This document shows positions 1-7,528 of a stretch of 16,801 nt of DNA, one piece after another. The stretch spans positions 1 through 16,801 of the forward strand of contig QGUX01000040.1 in NCBI GenBank assembly GCA_003242275.1, read 5' to 3'. Source of the stretch: Pseudomonadota bacterium. GTDB taxonomy: Bacteria; Pseudomonadota; Gammaproteobacteria; Steroidobacterales; Steroidobacteraceae. The notes beneath the pieces are model-generated. The model saw only the letters and a program-made list of their open reading frames with translations. It made no database searches and was not told the origin of the DNA. Position 1 is the first letter of the stretch. The number at the start of each line of letters is the position of its first letter. Position numbers and translations under genes: made by a program.

Positions 1-1
1 C

Positions 2-1600
2 GGGCCCCGGGAGGGGCTGCTCGCGAGCGGGCCGGGGGGGGATGGAAAACTGGGGAGGGGGGGGGGGGAGGGGGGGGCGCCGGCGCGGGGGGGTCCCCCC
101 GCCGCTGCCGCCCCCGAGACGCGCGCGACCGAGGCCGCGGCCGAAGCCGCGCCGGCCGCGATGGAGGACCTGCCCGCAAGCCGGCCCACCCTGGAAGCGG
201 TCGAGGACCTGCCGGCGGCGGAGGCGGCCATGGTGCCGGCCGCTTCCGGCGCGCAGCCTGATCCCGCCGCAGCATCGGCGCCCGCGACGCCCGCCGTGGC
301 GGCGAACGCGGCCGCCGCCGATGCCGCCGGCCACGCTCCGGCCCGTGCCGACACGGCCCGCGGCCCGGCGCTGAAGGCGGCGCCGGCGCCGCAGGCCGCG
401 ACCGTCGAGGTCAATTCCATCCGCGTCGCCATCGAGAAGATCGACGAGCTGCTGAACGTGGTCGGCGAGGTGGTGATCACCCAGTCGATGCTGGCGCAGC
501 TCGCCAAGGATTTCGAAGGCGCCAATGCCGACCGCCTGCGCGCCGGGCTGGCGCAGCTCGAGAGCAACGTGCGCGAGCTGCAGGAGAGCGTGATGCGCGT
601 GCGCATGCTGCCGGTGGGTTCGGTGTTCAGCCGCTTCCCGCGGCTGGTGCGCGACCTGTCCTCGCGGCTGGGCAAGCAGATCCGCCTGCAGCTCTCCGGC
701 GAGCAGACCGAACTGGACAAGACGGTGCTGGAGAAGATCGGCGACCCGCTGGTGCACCTGGTGCGCAACAGCGTCGACCACGGCATCGAGACGCCGGCCG
801 AGCGCATTGCCGCGGGCAAGCAGCCCGAGGGCCTCATCCACCTCGACGCCTTCCACAAGGGCGGCACCATCAACATCGTGATCCGCGATGATGGCCGCGG
901 CCTCGACCGCGAGAAGCTGCTGGCCAAGGCGCGCGCCCGCGGCCTGATCGATCCGGATGCGGTGCTCTCCGACGCCGAGGTGTACGAGCTGATCTTCCTG
1001 CCCGGCTTCTCCACCGCCGAGCAGACCACCGACCTGTCCGGCCGGGGCGTGGGCATGGACGTGGTCCGCCGCAACATCAAGGAGCTGGGCGGCAACGTGG
1101 AGCTGACCAGCGTGCGCGGGCGCGGCACCACCATCACCATCACGCTGCCGCTGACGCTGGCCATCGTCGATGGCCAGTCGGTGCGCGTGGGCAGCGAGAC
1201 CTACATCGTGCCGCTGGTGGCCATCATCGAGTCGCTGCAGCTCAAGGAAGGCACGGCACGCATGGTGCACGGCCACGGCGAGGTGTTCCCGTTCCGCGGC
1301 GACTACCTGCCGGTGATCCGGCTGCACGAGGTGTTCGGCATCGAGCCGAAGAGCCGCAACCTGTCCGACGGCCTGATCATGGTGGTGGAGGGCGAGGGCG
1401 GCCGCGCCGGCCTGTTCATCGACGAGCTGCTGGGCCAGCAGCAGGTGGTGATCAAGTCGATGGAAACCCATTACGCCCGCATCCAGGGCGTGGGCGGCGC
1501 CACCATCCTCGGCGAGGGCTCGGTGGCGCTGATCCTGGACGTCCCGGGCCTGCTGCGGCTGGCGGCCACGCGGCCGGCGCAGCTCAGAACGGGGACATAG
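2..1600 (+). CDS. cheA: Chemotaxis histidine kinase CheA, C-terminal part (5' end cut by window edge)
   Basis: CheA autophosphorylates on a His in its P1 domain and passes the phosphate to CheY/CheB inside chemoreceptor arrays. The reading frame is open to the left edge, so P1 lies outside the window. Counting from the in-frame ATG at 161 (479 residues), residues 1-80 are an Ala/Pro-rich linker. About 81-150 is the P3 dimerisation helix pair (NSIRVAIEKIDELLNVVGE). About 150-335 is the P4 ATPase, with N box HLVRNSVDHGIE near 199-210, G1 box DDGRG near 243-247, F box GFS near 292 and G2 box GRGVGMD near 304-310. About 340-470 is the CheW-like P5 domain. All ATP-binding boxes are intact. The ATG at 161 is probably not the true start, since Ala/Glu-rich linker sequence continues upstream of it. 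Translation of the first ~100 bases gives atypical Gly-rich sequence and may be unreliable. Confidence 0.9.
   Translation, partial: GPREGLLASGPGGDGKLGRGGGEGGAPARGGPPAAAAPETRATEAAAEAAPAAMEDLPASRPTLEAVEDLPAAEAAMVPAASGAQPDPAAASAPATPAVAANAAAADAAGHAPARADTARGPALKAAPAPQAATVEVNSIRVAIEKIDELLNVVGEVVITQSMLAQLAKDFEGANADRLRAGLAQLESNVRELQESVMRVRMLPVGSVFSRFPRLVRDLSSRLGKQIRLQLSGEQTELDKTVLEKIGDPLVHLVRNSVDHGIETPAERIAAGKQPEGLIHLDAFHKGGTINIVIRDDGRGLDREKLLAKARARGLIDPDAVLSDAEVYELIFLPGFSTAEQTTDLSGRGVGMDVVRRNIKELGGNVELTSVRGRGTTITITLPLTLAIVDGQSVRVGSETYIVPLVAIIESLQLKEGTARMVHGHGEVFPFRGDYLPVIRLHEVFGIEPKSRNLSDGLIMVVEGEGGRAGLFIDELLGQQQVVIKSMETHYARIQGVGGATILGEGSVALILDVPGLLRLAATRPAQLRTGT
34..93. repeat. G-homopolymer-rich stretch, possible low-quality sequence
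   Basis: G runs of 8 (34-41), 12 (57-68), 8 (70-77) and 7 (87-93) bases lie within 60 bases, followed by a run of 6 C at 95-100. Nothing similar occurs elsewhere in this GC-rich window. In the cheA frame it reads as Gly-rich sequence, unlike the Ala/Pro/Glu linker that follows. A poor contig end is the simplest reading; a true simple-sequence tract in the linker is the alternative. Confidence 0.6.
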
Positions 1601-1605
1601 CACCC

Positions 1606-2070
1606 ATGGACCGGGAGAAGAGTCGCGAACTCGCCCGGGTGCTGGGCGCGGCCAACGAGCAGATCGGCCTGGCACTGCTCGATTCGCAAAGTGCCGTGGA
1701 GCGGCTGGGCGCGAGCCTGGAGCGCCTGGCGGAGCTGCTGCAGCAGGATCTCTCCGGTCCCGACGCCGCGCGCCAGATCGCCGAGGTGCGCGCCGAGATG
1801 GCGCGCGCCATCACCGGGCTGCAGTTCTACGACCGCATGACCCAGCACCTGGAGCACGTGCGTGACTACCTCGCCGGCACGGTGGAACAGCTGGAAACCT
1901 CCTCCGGCACCTTCGAGATGCTCAACCGGCGCCTGGCCGACCGCCTGCTGTCGGACACGCACCGCATCTACCTGGGCCGCAACTTCGCCAAGGACTTCCT
2001 CGCGCACCGCCGCAAGCCCGGCAGCAACGAGCGCACCACCGGCGCGCAGGGCGACATCGACCTGTTCTGA
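1606..2070 (+). CDS. Short CheZ-like chemotaxis protein, candidate CheY-P phosphatase
   Basis: This 154-residue, largely helical protein begins 5 bases after the cheA stop, so the two are almost certainly co-transcribed. I do not recognise it as a standard named gene. Residues 72-85 read LQFYDRMTQHLEHV, placing Asp76 and Gln80 in a D-x-x-x-Q arrangement. E. coli CheZ uses Asp143 and Gln147, in QDFQDLTGQV, to dephosphorylate CheY-P. The last residues, GDIDLF, form a short acidic tail with an aromatic end, resembling the CheY-binding C-terminal peptide of CheZ. About 20-50 and 55-110 look like the long helices of a helical hairpin. It is shorter than E. coli CheZ (214 residues). The role as a CheY-P phosphatase is inferred from motif and neighbour; another helical chemotaxis accessory protein is possible. 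No strong Shine-Dalgarno sequence is visible. Confidence 0.75.
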   Translation: MDREKSRELARVLGAANEQIGLALLDSQSAVERLGASLERLAELLQQDLSGPDAARQIAEVRAEMARAITGLQFYDRMTQHLEHVRDYLAGTVEQLETSSGTFEMLNRRLADRLLSDTHRIYLGRNFAKDFLAHRRKPGSNERTTGAQGDIDLF

Positions 2071-2081
2071 TGGCCTGCCCG

Positions 2082-2100
2082 GCCGCATCGCGGCTGCGGC
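2082..2100 (+). terminator. Weak hairpin after the CheZ-like gene
   Basis: GCCGCA (2082-2087) and TGCGGC (2095-2100) can form a 6-bp stem 11 bases after the stop codon. A competing GCCGC-ATC-GCGGC stem uses the same left arm. The following TTGTCCTC is not a real T tract. It is either a weak terminator or a GC-rich chance hairpin. Confidence 0.2.
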
Positions 2101-2170
2101 TTGTCCTCATGGCGTCCCTGCCGCGCGCGATGGATACTCGGCGCAGGTTCCCCGCACCGGAAGCACGCCC

Positions 2171-2449
2171 ATGAACGCATACCACTGCGCGACCCTCCTG
2201 CTGGCACTGCCCCTGGCAGCGGGCTGCGCCGGCCAGGTCGGCTTCGGCGAGGAGGGACGGGCCGACGACCAGTACATCCAGGAGCGGCGGCTGTGCATGA
2301 CGCGTCCGCCGGCCGAGGTGGAGGCCTGCATGAAGCGGGTGGAACAGGACTACATCGCCCGCGAGGGCATGCGCCGGCGCGGCGAGGAAGGCGCGGCGGA
2401 GGGCGGGCCGGCCGGGAGCGAGGCGGCCGAGCAGCCTGCGCCGCAGTGA
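2171..2449 (+). CDS. Small predicted lipoprotein of unknown function
   Basis: The protein has 92 residues. Its N-terminus has a hydrophobic stretch (residues 7-17) ending in a lipobox, LAAGC, with Cys19 as the predicted lipidated residue; the n-region lacks Lys/Arg, which is slightly unusual. Signal peptidase II processing and anchoring in the envelope are inferred from this. The mature part is charged and contains two further Cys (in RRLCMTRPPAEVEACMKRVE), spaced so that they could form a disulfide in a helical hairpin. It ends in a Glu/Gly/Ala/Pro-rich tail. I do not recognise a family. It lies 100 bases after the CheZ-like gene and converges on trkH, whose stop codon is 10 bases away. The start is the only ATG that gives a lipoprotein signal. 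Confidence 0.65.
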   Translation: MNAYHCATLLLALPLAAGCAGQVGFGEEGRADDQYIQERRLCMTRPPAEVEACMKRVEQDYIAREGMRRRGEEGAAEGGPAGSEAAEQPAPQ

Positions 2450-2459
2450 TCCCTGGAGC

Positions 2460-3917
2460 CTACTTGCGCCAGAACGTGCGCGTGAACAGGATCAGGAAGG
2501 TGAACAGCTCGATGCGGCCGAGGAACATGGCCAGCGTGCAGATCCAGGTCTGCAGGTCGTTGAAGCCGGCATAGTTCGTCGCCGGTCCCACCTGTCCCAG
2601 TCCCGGGCCGGCATTGTTGACGCTGGCCAGCACCGCCGACAGCGCGGTGGCGAAGTCCAGCTTCGTGGCCAGCATCACGAAGGTCAGGATCACCACCGTC
2701 ATGAAGTAGACGAACACGAACGCCAGCACCGAGTTGACCACGCGGTTCGACACCACCTGGCCGGCGATCTTCAGCGGGATCACCGCGTGCGGGTGCACCA
2801 GCGCGAAGGTCTCGCGGAACCACTGCTTGAGCATGATCAGCGCGCGGAACAGCTTGATGCCGCCGCCGGTGGAGCCGGTGCTGGGCAGCACGCTCGACAT
2901 GAACAGCATCATGACCGGCACGAACAGCGGCCAGGCCGAATAGTCCTGGGTGACGAAGCCGGCCGTGGTGGCCAGCGACACCACGTTGAAGGCGGCGTGG
3001 CGCAGCGAGGTGGGGAAGTCCGGGTACACGGCCTCGGCGTGCACCATCAGCGCGGCCACCATCACGCCCGCGGCCAGGCCCAGCACCACCCAGCGCGCCT
3101 CCGGGTCGCGGCGGTAGGCGGACGGCTCCCGGCGGCGCAGCGCGAGGAAGTGCGTGGCGAAGTTCAGCGCCGCGATCACCATGAAGAAGATGAACAGCAG
3201 CTCGATCAGCGGCGAGTCGAAGTAGCCCACGCTGGCGTCGTGGGTGGAGAAGCCGCCCAGCGACAGCACGGAGAAGGCGTGGCAGACCGCGTCGAAGGCG
3301 CTCATGCCGGCGAGCCAGAAGGTCACGAAGCACACCGCCGTGATGCCCGCGTACACCAGCCACAGCGCCTTGGCGGTCTCGGTGATGCGCGGGGTGAGCT
3401 TGGCGTCCTTCACCGGCCCGGGCGCCTCGGCGCGGTACATCTGCATGCCGCCCACGCCCAGCAGCGGCAGCACGGCCACGGCCAGCACGATGATGCCCAT
3501 GCCGCCCAGCCAGTGCAGCGCGTGCCGCCAGAGGTTCACCGAGCGGGGCAGCGCGTCCAGCCCGGTGATCACCGAGGAACCCGTGGTGGAAAGCCCGGAC
3601 ATCGCCTCGAAGTAGGCGTCGGTGACCGACATGCCGAGGATGAGGCGGAAGGGCTCGGCGGCGCTGGCCGTCAGCAGCAGCCATCCCAGGCTGACCAGCA
3701 GGTAGCCGTCGCGGGGTTTGAGTTCGGCGCGATGGCGGCGCGTGGCCAGCAGCAGCACGCCGCCCAGCACCAGCGTCGCCACGCCGCAGGCAGCAAAGGC
3801 CGCCAGCGCGTCCCGTTCCCCGTACAGCAGCGCGGTGGCCACCGGCAGCAGGTAGTAGGCCGAGAACAGCGCCAGCAGGGCGCCCAGCACATTGACGATC
3901 GCGAGGATCGAGCGCAT
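2460..3917 (-). CDS. trkH: Trk potassium uptake protein TrkH
   Basis: This 485-residue inner-membrane subunit of the Trk system moves K+ and works with the cytoplasmic NAD/ATP-binding ring protein TrkA encoded just upstream. The four pore-loop repeats of the SKT superfamily are visible, each with the Gly needed for the selectivity filter: TTGSS near 111, SLGGFST near 219, TTAGFVT near 317 and NNAGPG near 434. STGGGIK (near 349-355) is a typical TrkH signature. Hydrophobic helices run the full length, and the size matches E. coli TrkH (483). The ATG lies one base after the trkA stop, so translation is likely coupled. In E. coli trkA and trkH are unlinked; here they are adjacent, which supports function as one unit. 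It is the last gene of the minus-strand run. Confidence 0.97.
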   Translation of the reverse strand: MRSILAIVNVLGALLALFSAYYLLPVATALLYGERDALAAFAACGVATLVLGGVLLLATRRHRAELKPRDGYLLVSLGWLLLTASAAEPFRLILGMSVTDAYFEAMSGLSTTGSSVITGLDALPRSVNLWRHALHWLGGMGIIVLAVAVLPLLGVGGMQMYRAEAPGPVKDAKLTPRITETAKALWLVYAGITAVCFVTFWLAGMSAFDAVCHAFSVLSLGGFSTHDASVGYFDSPLIELLFIFFMVIAALNFATHFLALRRREPSAYRRDPEARWVVLGLAAGVMVAALMVHAEAVYPDFPTSLRHAAFNVVSLATTAGFVTQDYSAWPLFVPVMMLFMSSVLPSTGSTGGGIKLFRALIMLKQWFRETFALVHPHAVIPLKIAGQVVSNRVVNSVLAFVFVYFMTVVILTFVMLATKLDFATALSAVLASVNNAGPGLGQVGPATNYAGFNDLQTWICTLAMFLGRIELFTFLILFTRTFWRK

Positions 3918-3918
3918 G

Positions 3919-5283
3919 TCAGGCGGACTGGAACAACCGCTGCACGGCCTCGACCTGGCGCCGGTCGGCGAGGAACAGGATCACGTGGTCCTCGGGTTCG
4001 ACCTGGGTGTCGTGGTGCGCGATCAGCACGCGCTCGCCGCGCACCAGCGCGATGATCGATGCGCCGTTGGGCATGGCGATCTGCCCGATGCGCCGTCCCA
4101 CCACCCGCGAGCGGTCGGCGGCGCCGTGCACGATGATCTCCAGCGCCTCGGCCGAGCCCTGGCGCAGCGAGTGCACCTTGACCACGTCGCCCTTGCGCAC
4201 GTGCGCCAGCAGCGAACCCATGGTCACGGTCTGCGGCGACACCACCACGTCGATGCTGCGGTTCTCCATCAGGTCGCCGTACGTGGGACGGTTGACCAGC
4301 GCCAGTACCTTGCGCGCGCCGAGGCGCTTGGCCAGCATGGCCGACAGCACGTTGGCCTCCTCGGAGTTGGTGACCGCGGCGAACACGTCGGTGTCGTCGA
4401 TGTTCTCCTCGATCAGCAGCTCCTCGTCCTGGGCGTCGCCGTTGAGCACCACGGTGTTCTCGACGCGCTCGGCCACGCGGTAGGCGCGGTCGGTGTTGCG
4501 CTCGATCACCTTGACCTGCATGTCCTTCTCGAGGTGGCGCGCGAGGCGGAAGCCGACGTTGCCGCCGCCGGCGATGATCACCTTGCGCACCGGGCCTTCC
4601 GCGCGCGTCAGCTCGTGCATCATGCGCTGGATGTTGTCCCGCGCGGCGATGAAGAAGATCTCGTCGCCTTCCTCGACCATCGTGTCGCCGTCCGGCGGGA
4701 TGAAGCGGCCCTTGCGGTAGATGGCGGCGATGCGCGCATCGGCATTGGGCATGTGGTCGCGCAGGGTGCGGAGCTGCTGGCCCACCAGCAGGCCGCCCTG
4801 GCGGGCCTGCATGCCCATCAGCCACGCCCGGCCGCCGGCGAAGTCGGCCACGTGCAGCGCGCCGGGATTCCGGATCAGCCGCTCGACGTAGTCGGTGACC
4901 AGCTGCTCGGGGCTGATCCAGGCGTCCACCGCCAGCATGCCCTCGGCGAACAGCCGCCCGTCGCTGGTGTACTCGGGGGCGCGGATGCGCGCGATCTTGG
5001 TGGGCGTGTGGTAGAGCGCGTGGGCGATCTCGCAGGCCACCATGTTGACCTCGTCGGAGGAGGTCAGCGCCACCAGCATGTCGGTGTCGGCGATGCCGGC
5101 GGCCTCGAGCACGGAAGGATAGGAGGCGTTGCCGGCCACGGTGCGCACGTCCAGGCGGGTGGACAGGTCGCGCAGCACGGCCTCGTTCGAGTCGACCACG
5201 GTGACCTCGTTGTCCGGCTCGCGGGCCAGGTGGTAGGCGGCCGAGCGGCCGACCTGGCCGGCGCCCAGGATGAGGACCTTCAC
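3919..5283 (-). CDS. trkA: Trk system K+ uptake regulatory protein TrkA
   Basis: TrkA is the peripheral cytoplasmic protein that gates the TrkH channel in response to bound nucleotides. The 454-residue length matches E. coli TrkA (458). Two KTN/RCK modules are present: the first starts at residue 1 with the Rossmann motif GAGQVG (7-12), the second near 232 with GGGNVG (239-244). Each is followed by an RCK-C/TrkA-C region (about 140-220 and 365-454). The start is GTG at 5283; its GTGA overlaps the TGA of uvrD, and a GAGGTG Shine-Dalgarno sequence lies just upstream inside uvrD. The frame stays open far upstream, but that sequence is a shadow of uvrD. The Rossmann motif beginning within residue 10 fixes the start. 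Confidence 0.97.
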   Translation of the reverse strand: MKVLILGAGQVGRSAAYHLAREPDNEVTVVDSNEAVLRDLSTRLDVRTVAGNASYPSVLEAAGIADTDMLVALTSSDEVNMVACEIAHALYHTPTKIARIRAPEYTSDGRLFAEGMLAVDAWISPEQLVTDYVERLIRNPGALHVADFAGGRAWLMGMQARQGGLLVGQQLRTLRDHMPNADARIAAIYRKGRFIPPDGDTMVEEGDEIFFIAARDNIQRMMHELTRAEGPVRKVIIAGGGNVGFRLARHLEKDMQVKVIERNTDRAYRVAERVENTVVLNGDAQDEELLIEENIDDTDVFAAVTNSEEANVLSAMLAKRLGARKVLALVNRPTYGDLMENRSIDVVVSPQTVTMGSLLAHVRKGDVVKVHSLRQGSAEALEIIVHGAADRSRVVGRRIGQIAMPNGASIIALVRGERVLIAHHDTQVEPEDHVILFLADRRQVEAVQRLFQSA

Positions 5284-7511
5284 CGCACCACCTCGAGGTT
5301 GGCCAGCGACAGCATCAGCCACTTGCTGCCCTGCTGCTCGAAGTTCACCTGCACGCGCGCATGCGGGCCGTGGCCCTCCAGGTTCAGCACCACGCCATCG
5401 CCGAAGCGGCCGTGGCGCACGCGCGCGCCGAGGCGGATGCCGGGCGCGGGGCTTTCCTCGGCGAGGGCGCCGGGCCGCGCCGCCGCGGGCGTGCGCCAGG
5501 GCTGGCCGATCACCGGCCGGGCATGCTGCACGCGCGGCCGCACCTCCTCGACCAGCCCGGCGGGAATCTCGGAGATGAAGCGCGAGGGCGTGCCGAAGCT
5601 GTCCATGCCGTGCAGGCGGCGTTGCTCGGCGTAGGTGAGGTAGAGCTGGCGCATGGCGCGGGTGATGCCCACGTAGCACAGCCGCCGTTCCTCCTCGAGC
5701 CCGTCGAGGTCGTCGATGGAGCGCTGGTGGGGGAACAGGCCGTCCTCCATGCCCGCGAGGAACACCAGCGGGAACTCCAGTCCCTTGGCGGTGTGCAGCG
5801 TCATCATCTGGACCGCGTCCTCCCAGTCGGCCGCCTGGCCCTCGCCGGATTCGAGCGCGGCGTGCGCGAGGAAGGCCTCCAGCGGCGGCAGCTTCTCCTC
5901 GGGATTGTCCGGGCTCACTGCGTCGGCGTCGAAGCCGCGCGCGGCGCTGACCAGTTCCTCCAGGTTCTCGATGCGCGCCTCGCCTTGGTCCTGGCGGTCC
6001 TTGCGGTAATGCTCGATCAGGCCGGTGTTCTGGATCACGTGGTCGATCTGCTCGTGCAGCGGCAGGCCGCGCGTGTCGGCGTCGAGCTGGTCGACGAGCT
6101 TGAGGAAGCCGAGCAGGGCATTGGCGCCGCGGGCGCCCAGCTCGGCCAGCCCGCCACCGCTGCCCGGCGTGCCCGACAGCAGCGTGGCCGCCGCCTGCCA
6201 CATCGAGCCGCCGGCGTGGCGCGCCGCGGCCCGCAATGCATCCAGCGTCTTCGCGCCGATGCCGCGCGCCGGCAGGTTCACCACGCGCTCGAACGAGGCG
6301 TCGTCGTGGCGGTTGGAGACCAGCCGCAGGTACGCCAGCGCGTCCTTGATCTCGGCGCGCTCGTAGAAACGCAGGCCGCCGTAGACGCGATAGGGAATGC
6401 GCGCGGTGAGGAAGGCTTCCTCGAAGGCGCGCGACTGCGCGTTCGAGCGGTACAGGATGGCGACCTCGCGCCGCTGGCCGCCCTGGCGCACCCACTCCTG
6501 GATGCGCTGCACGATGAAGTCGGCCTCGTCGCGCTCGTTGAAGGCGGCATAGAGGCGGATGCGTTCGCCGCCGCCCACGTCGGTCCACAGGTTCTTGCCC
6601 AGCCGGCCGGAGTTGTGGGCGATCAGCGCGTTGGCGGCATCGAGGATGGTGCCGGTGGAGCGGTAGTTGCGCTCCAGGCGGAACATCTGCGCGTTGGGGT
6701 AGTCGCGCGTGAACTGGCGCAGGTTCTCCACCCGCGCGCCGCGCCAGCGGTAGATGGACTGGTCGTCGTCGCCCACCACGAAGGGCGCGCCGTCGGGACC
6801 GGCGATCAGCCGCGTCCAGGCGTACTGGATGGCGTTGGTGTCCTGGAACTCGTCCACCAGCACGTGCGTGAAGCGCATGCGGTAGTGGTTCAGCAGCGAG
6901 GGCGTGTCGCGCAGCAGCTCGTAGGCGCGCAGCAGCAGCTCGGCGAAGTCCACCACGCCGCTGGTGCGGCAGGTGTCCTCGTACACCTGGTACAGCCGTG
7001 CCATCATCTGCTGCATGGGGTCGTGGCCCGGCTTCACCTGCGAGGGACGGATGCCCTCGTCCTTGAGCTTGTTGATGTAGTACTGCACCTCGCGTGGCAC
7101 GTAGCGTGCCTCGTCGAGTTCCTGGCCCCGGATCACCTTCCTGACCAGCCGCTGCTGGTCCTCGGAGTCGAGGATCTGGAACCCCGGCGGCAGTCCCGCG
7201 AGCTGGTGATGCAGGCGCAGCAGGCGGTGCGCGATGCCGTGGAAGGTGCCCACCCACATGCCGTTGCCGGGCAGGCCGAGCAGGTTCTCGATGCGATGGC
7301 GCATCTCGGCCGCGGCCTTGTTGGTGAAAGTGACGGCGAGGATGTTGTACGGCGCGGCGCCCAGCGCGGCGATGGCCCAGGCGATGCGGTGCGTGAGCAC
7401 CCGCGTCTTGCCGCTGCCCGCTCCCGCCAGCACCAGCGTGGCGGCGGCCGGTGCGGTCACCGCTGCGCGCTGCTCGTCGTTCAGCGGGTTGAGGATGGGA
7501 GAGAGGTCCAT
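5280..7511 (-). CDS. uvrD: ATP-dependent DNA helicase II UvrD
   Basis: UvrD is a 3'-5' superfamily 1 helicase that removes the nicked strand in nucleotide-excision and mismatch repair. The N-terminus (MDLSPILNPLNDEQRAAV) resembles E. coli UvrD. Walker A is AGAGSGKT with Lys35. Other motifs are DEFQDTN (II), GDDDQSIYRWRGA (III), RLERNYRST (IV), TLHTAKGLEFPLVF (V) and EERRLCYVGITRA (VI). Residues about 690-743 form a tudor-like C-terminal domain (GARVRHGRFGDGVV...), which in UvrD/PcrA contacts RNA polymerase. The 743 residues compare with 720 in E. coli. The closely related Rep is less likely because of the N-terminus and the tudor-like tail. The ATG at 7511 follows a GGGG-rich ribosome-binding region, 17 bases after the preceding gene. 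Confidence 0.96.
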   Translation of the reverse strand: MDLSPILNPLNDEQRAAVTAPAAATLVLAGAGSGKTRVLTHRIAWAIAALGAAPYNILAVTFTNKAAAEMRHRIENLLGLPGNGMWVGTFHGIAHRLLRLHHQLAGLPPGFQILDSEDQQRLVRKVIRGQELDEARYVPREVQYYINKLKDEGIRPSQVKPGHDPMQQMMARLYQVYEDTCRTSGVVDFAELLLRAYELLRDTPSLLNHYRMRFTHVLVDEFQDTNAIQYAWTRLIAGPDGAPFVVGDDDQSIYRWRGARVENLRQFTRDYPNAQMFRLERNYRSTGTILDAANALIAHNSGRLGKNLWTDVGGGERIRLYAAFNERDEADFIVQRIQEWVRQGGQRREVAILYRSNAQSRAFEEAFLTARIPYRVYGGLRFYERAEIKDALAYLRLVSNRHDDASFERVVNLPARGIGAKTLDALRAAARHAGGSMWQAAATLLSGTPGSGGGLAELGARGANALLGFLKLVDQLDADTRGLPLHEQIDHVIQNTGLIEHYRKDRQDQGEARIENLEELVSAARGFDADAVSPDNPEEKLPPLEAFLAHAALESGEGQAADWEDAVQMMTLHTAKGLEFPLVFLAGMEDGLFPHQRSIDDLDGLEEERRLCYVGITRAMRQLYLTYAEQRRLHGMDSFGTPSRFISEIPAGLVEEVRPRVQHARPVIGQPWRTPAAARPGALAEESPAPGIRLGARVRHGRFGDGVVLNLEGHGPHARVQVNFEQQGSKWLMLSLANLEVVR

Positions 7512-7528
7512 GAGGGACCCCGATTCTA

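Noticed and set aside
2101..2138. TTGTCC...GATACT as a promoter for the lipoprotein gene
   Set aside because: The spacing is 26 bases, far from the usual 16-18.
2787..4055. 422-codon plus-strand open frame opposite trkH
   Set aside because: Its composition is His/Gln/Arg/Gly-rich shadow sequence, and trkH is certain on the other strand.
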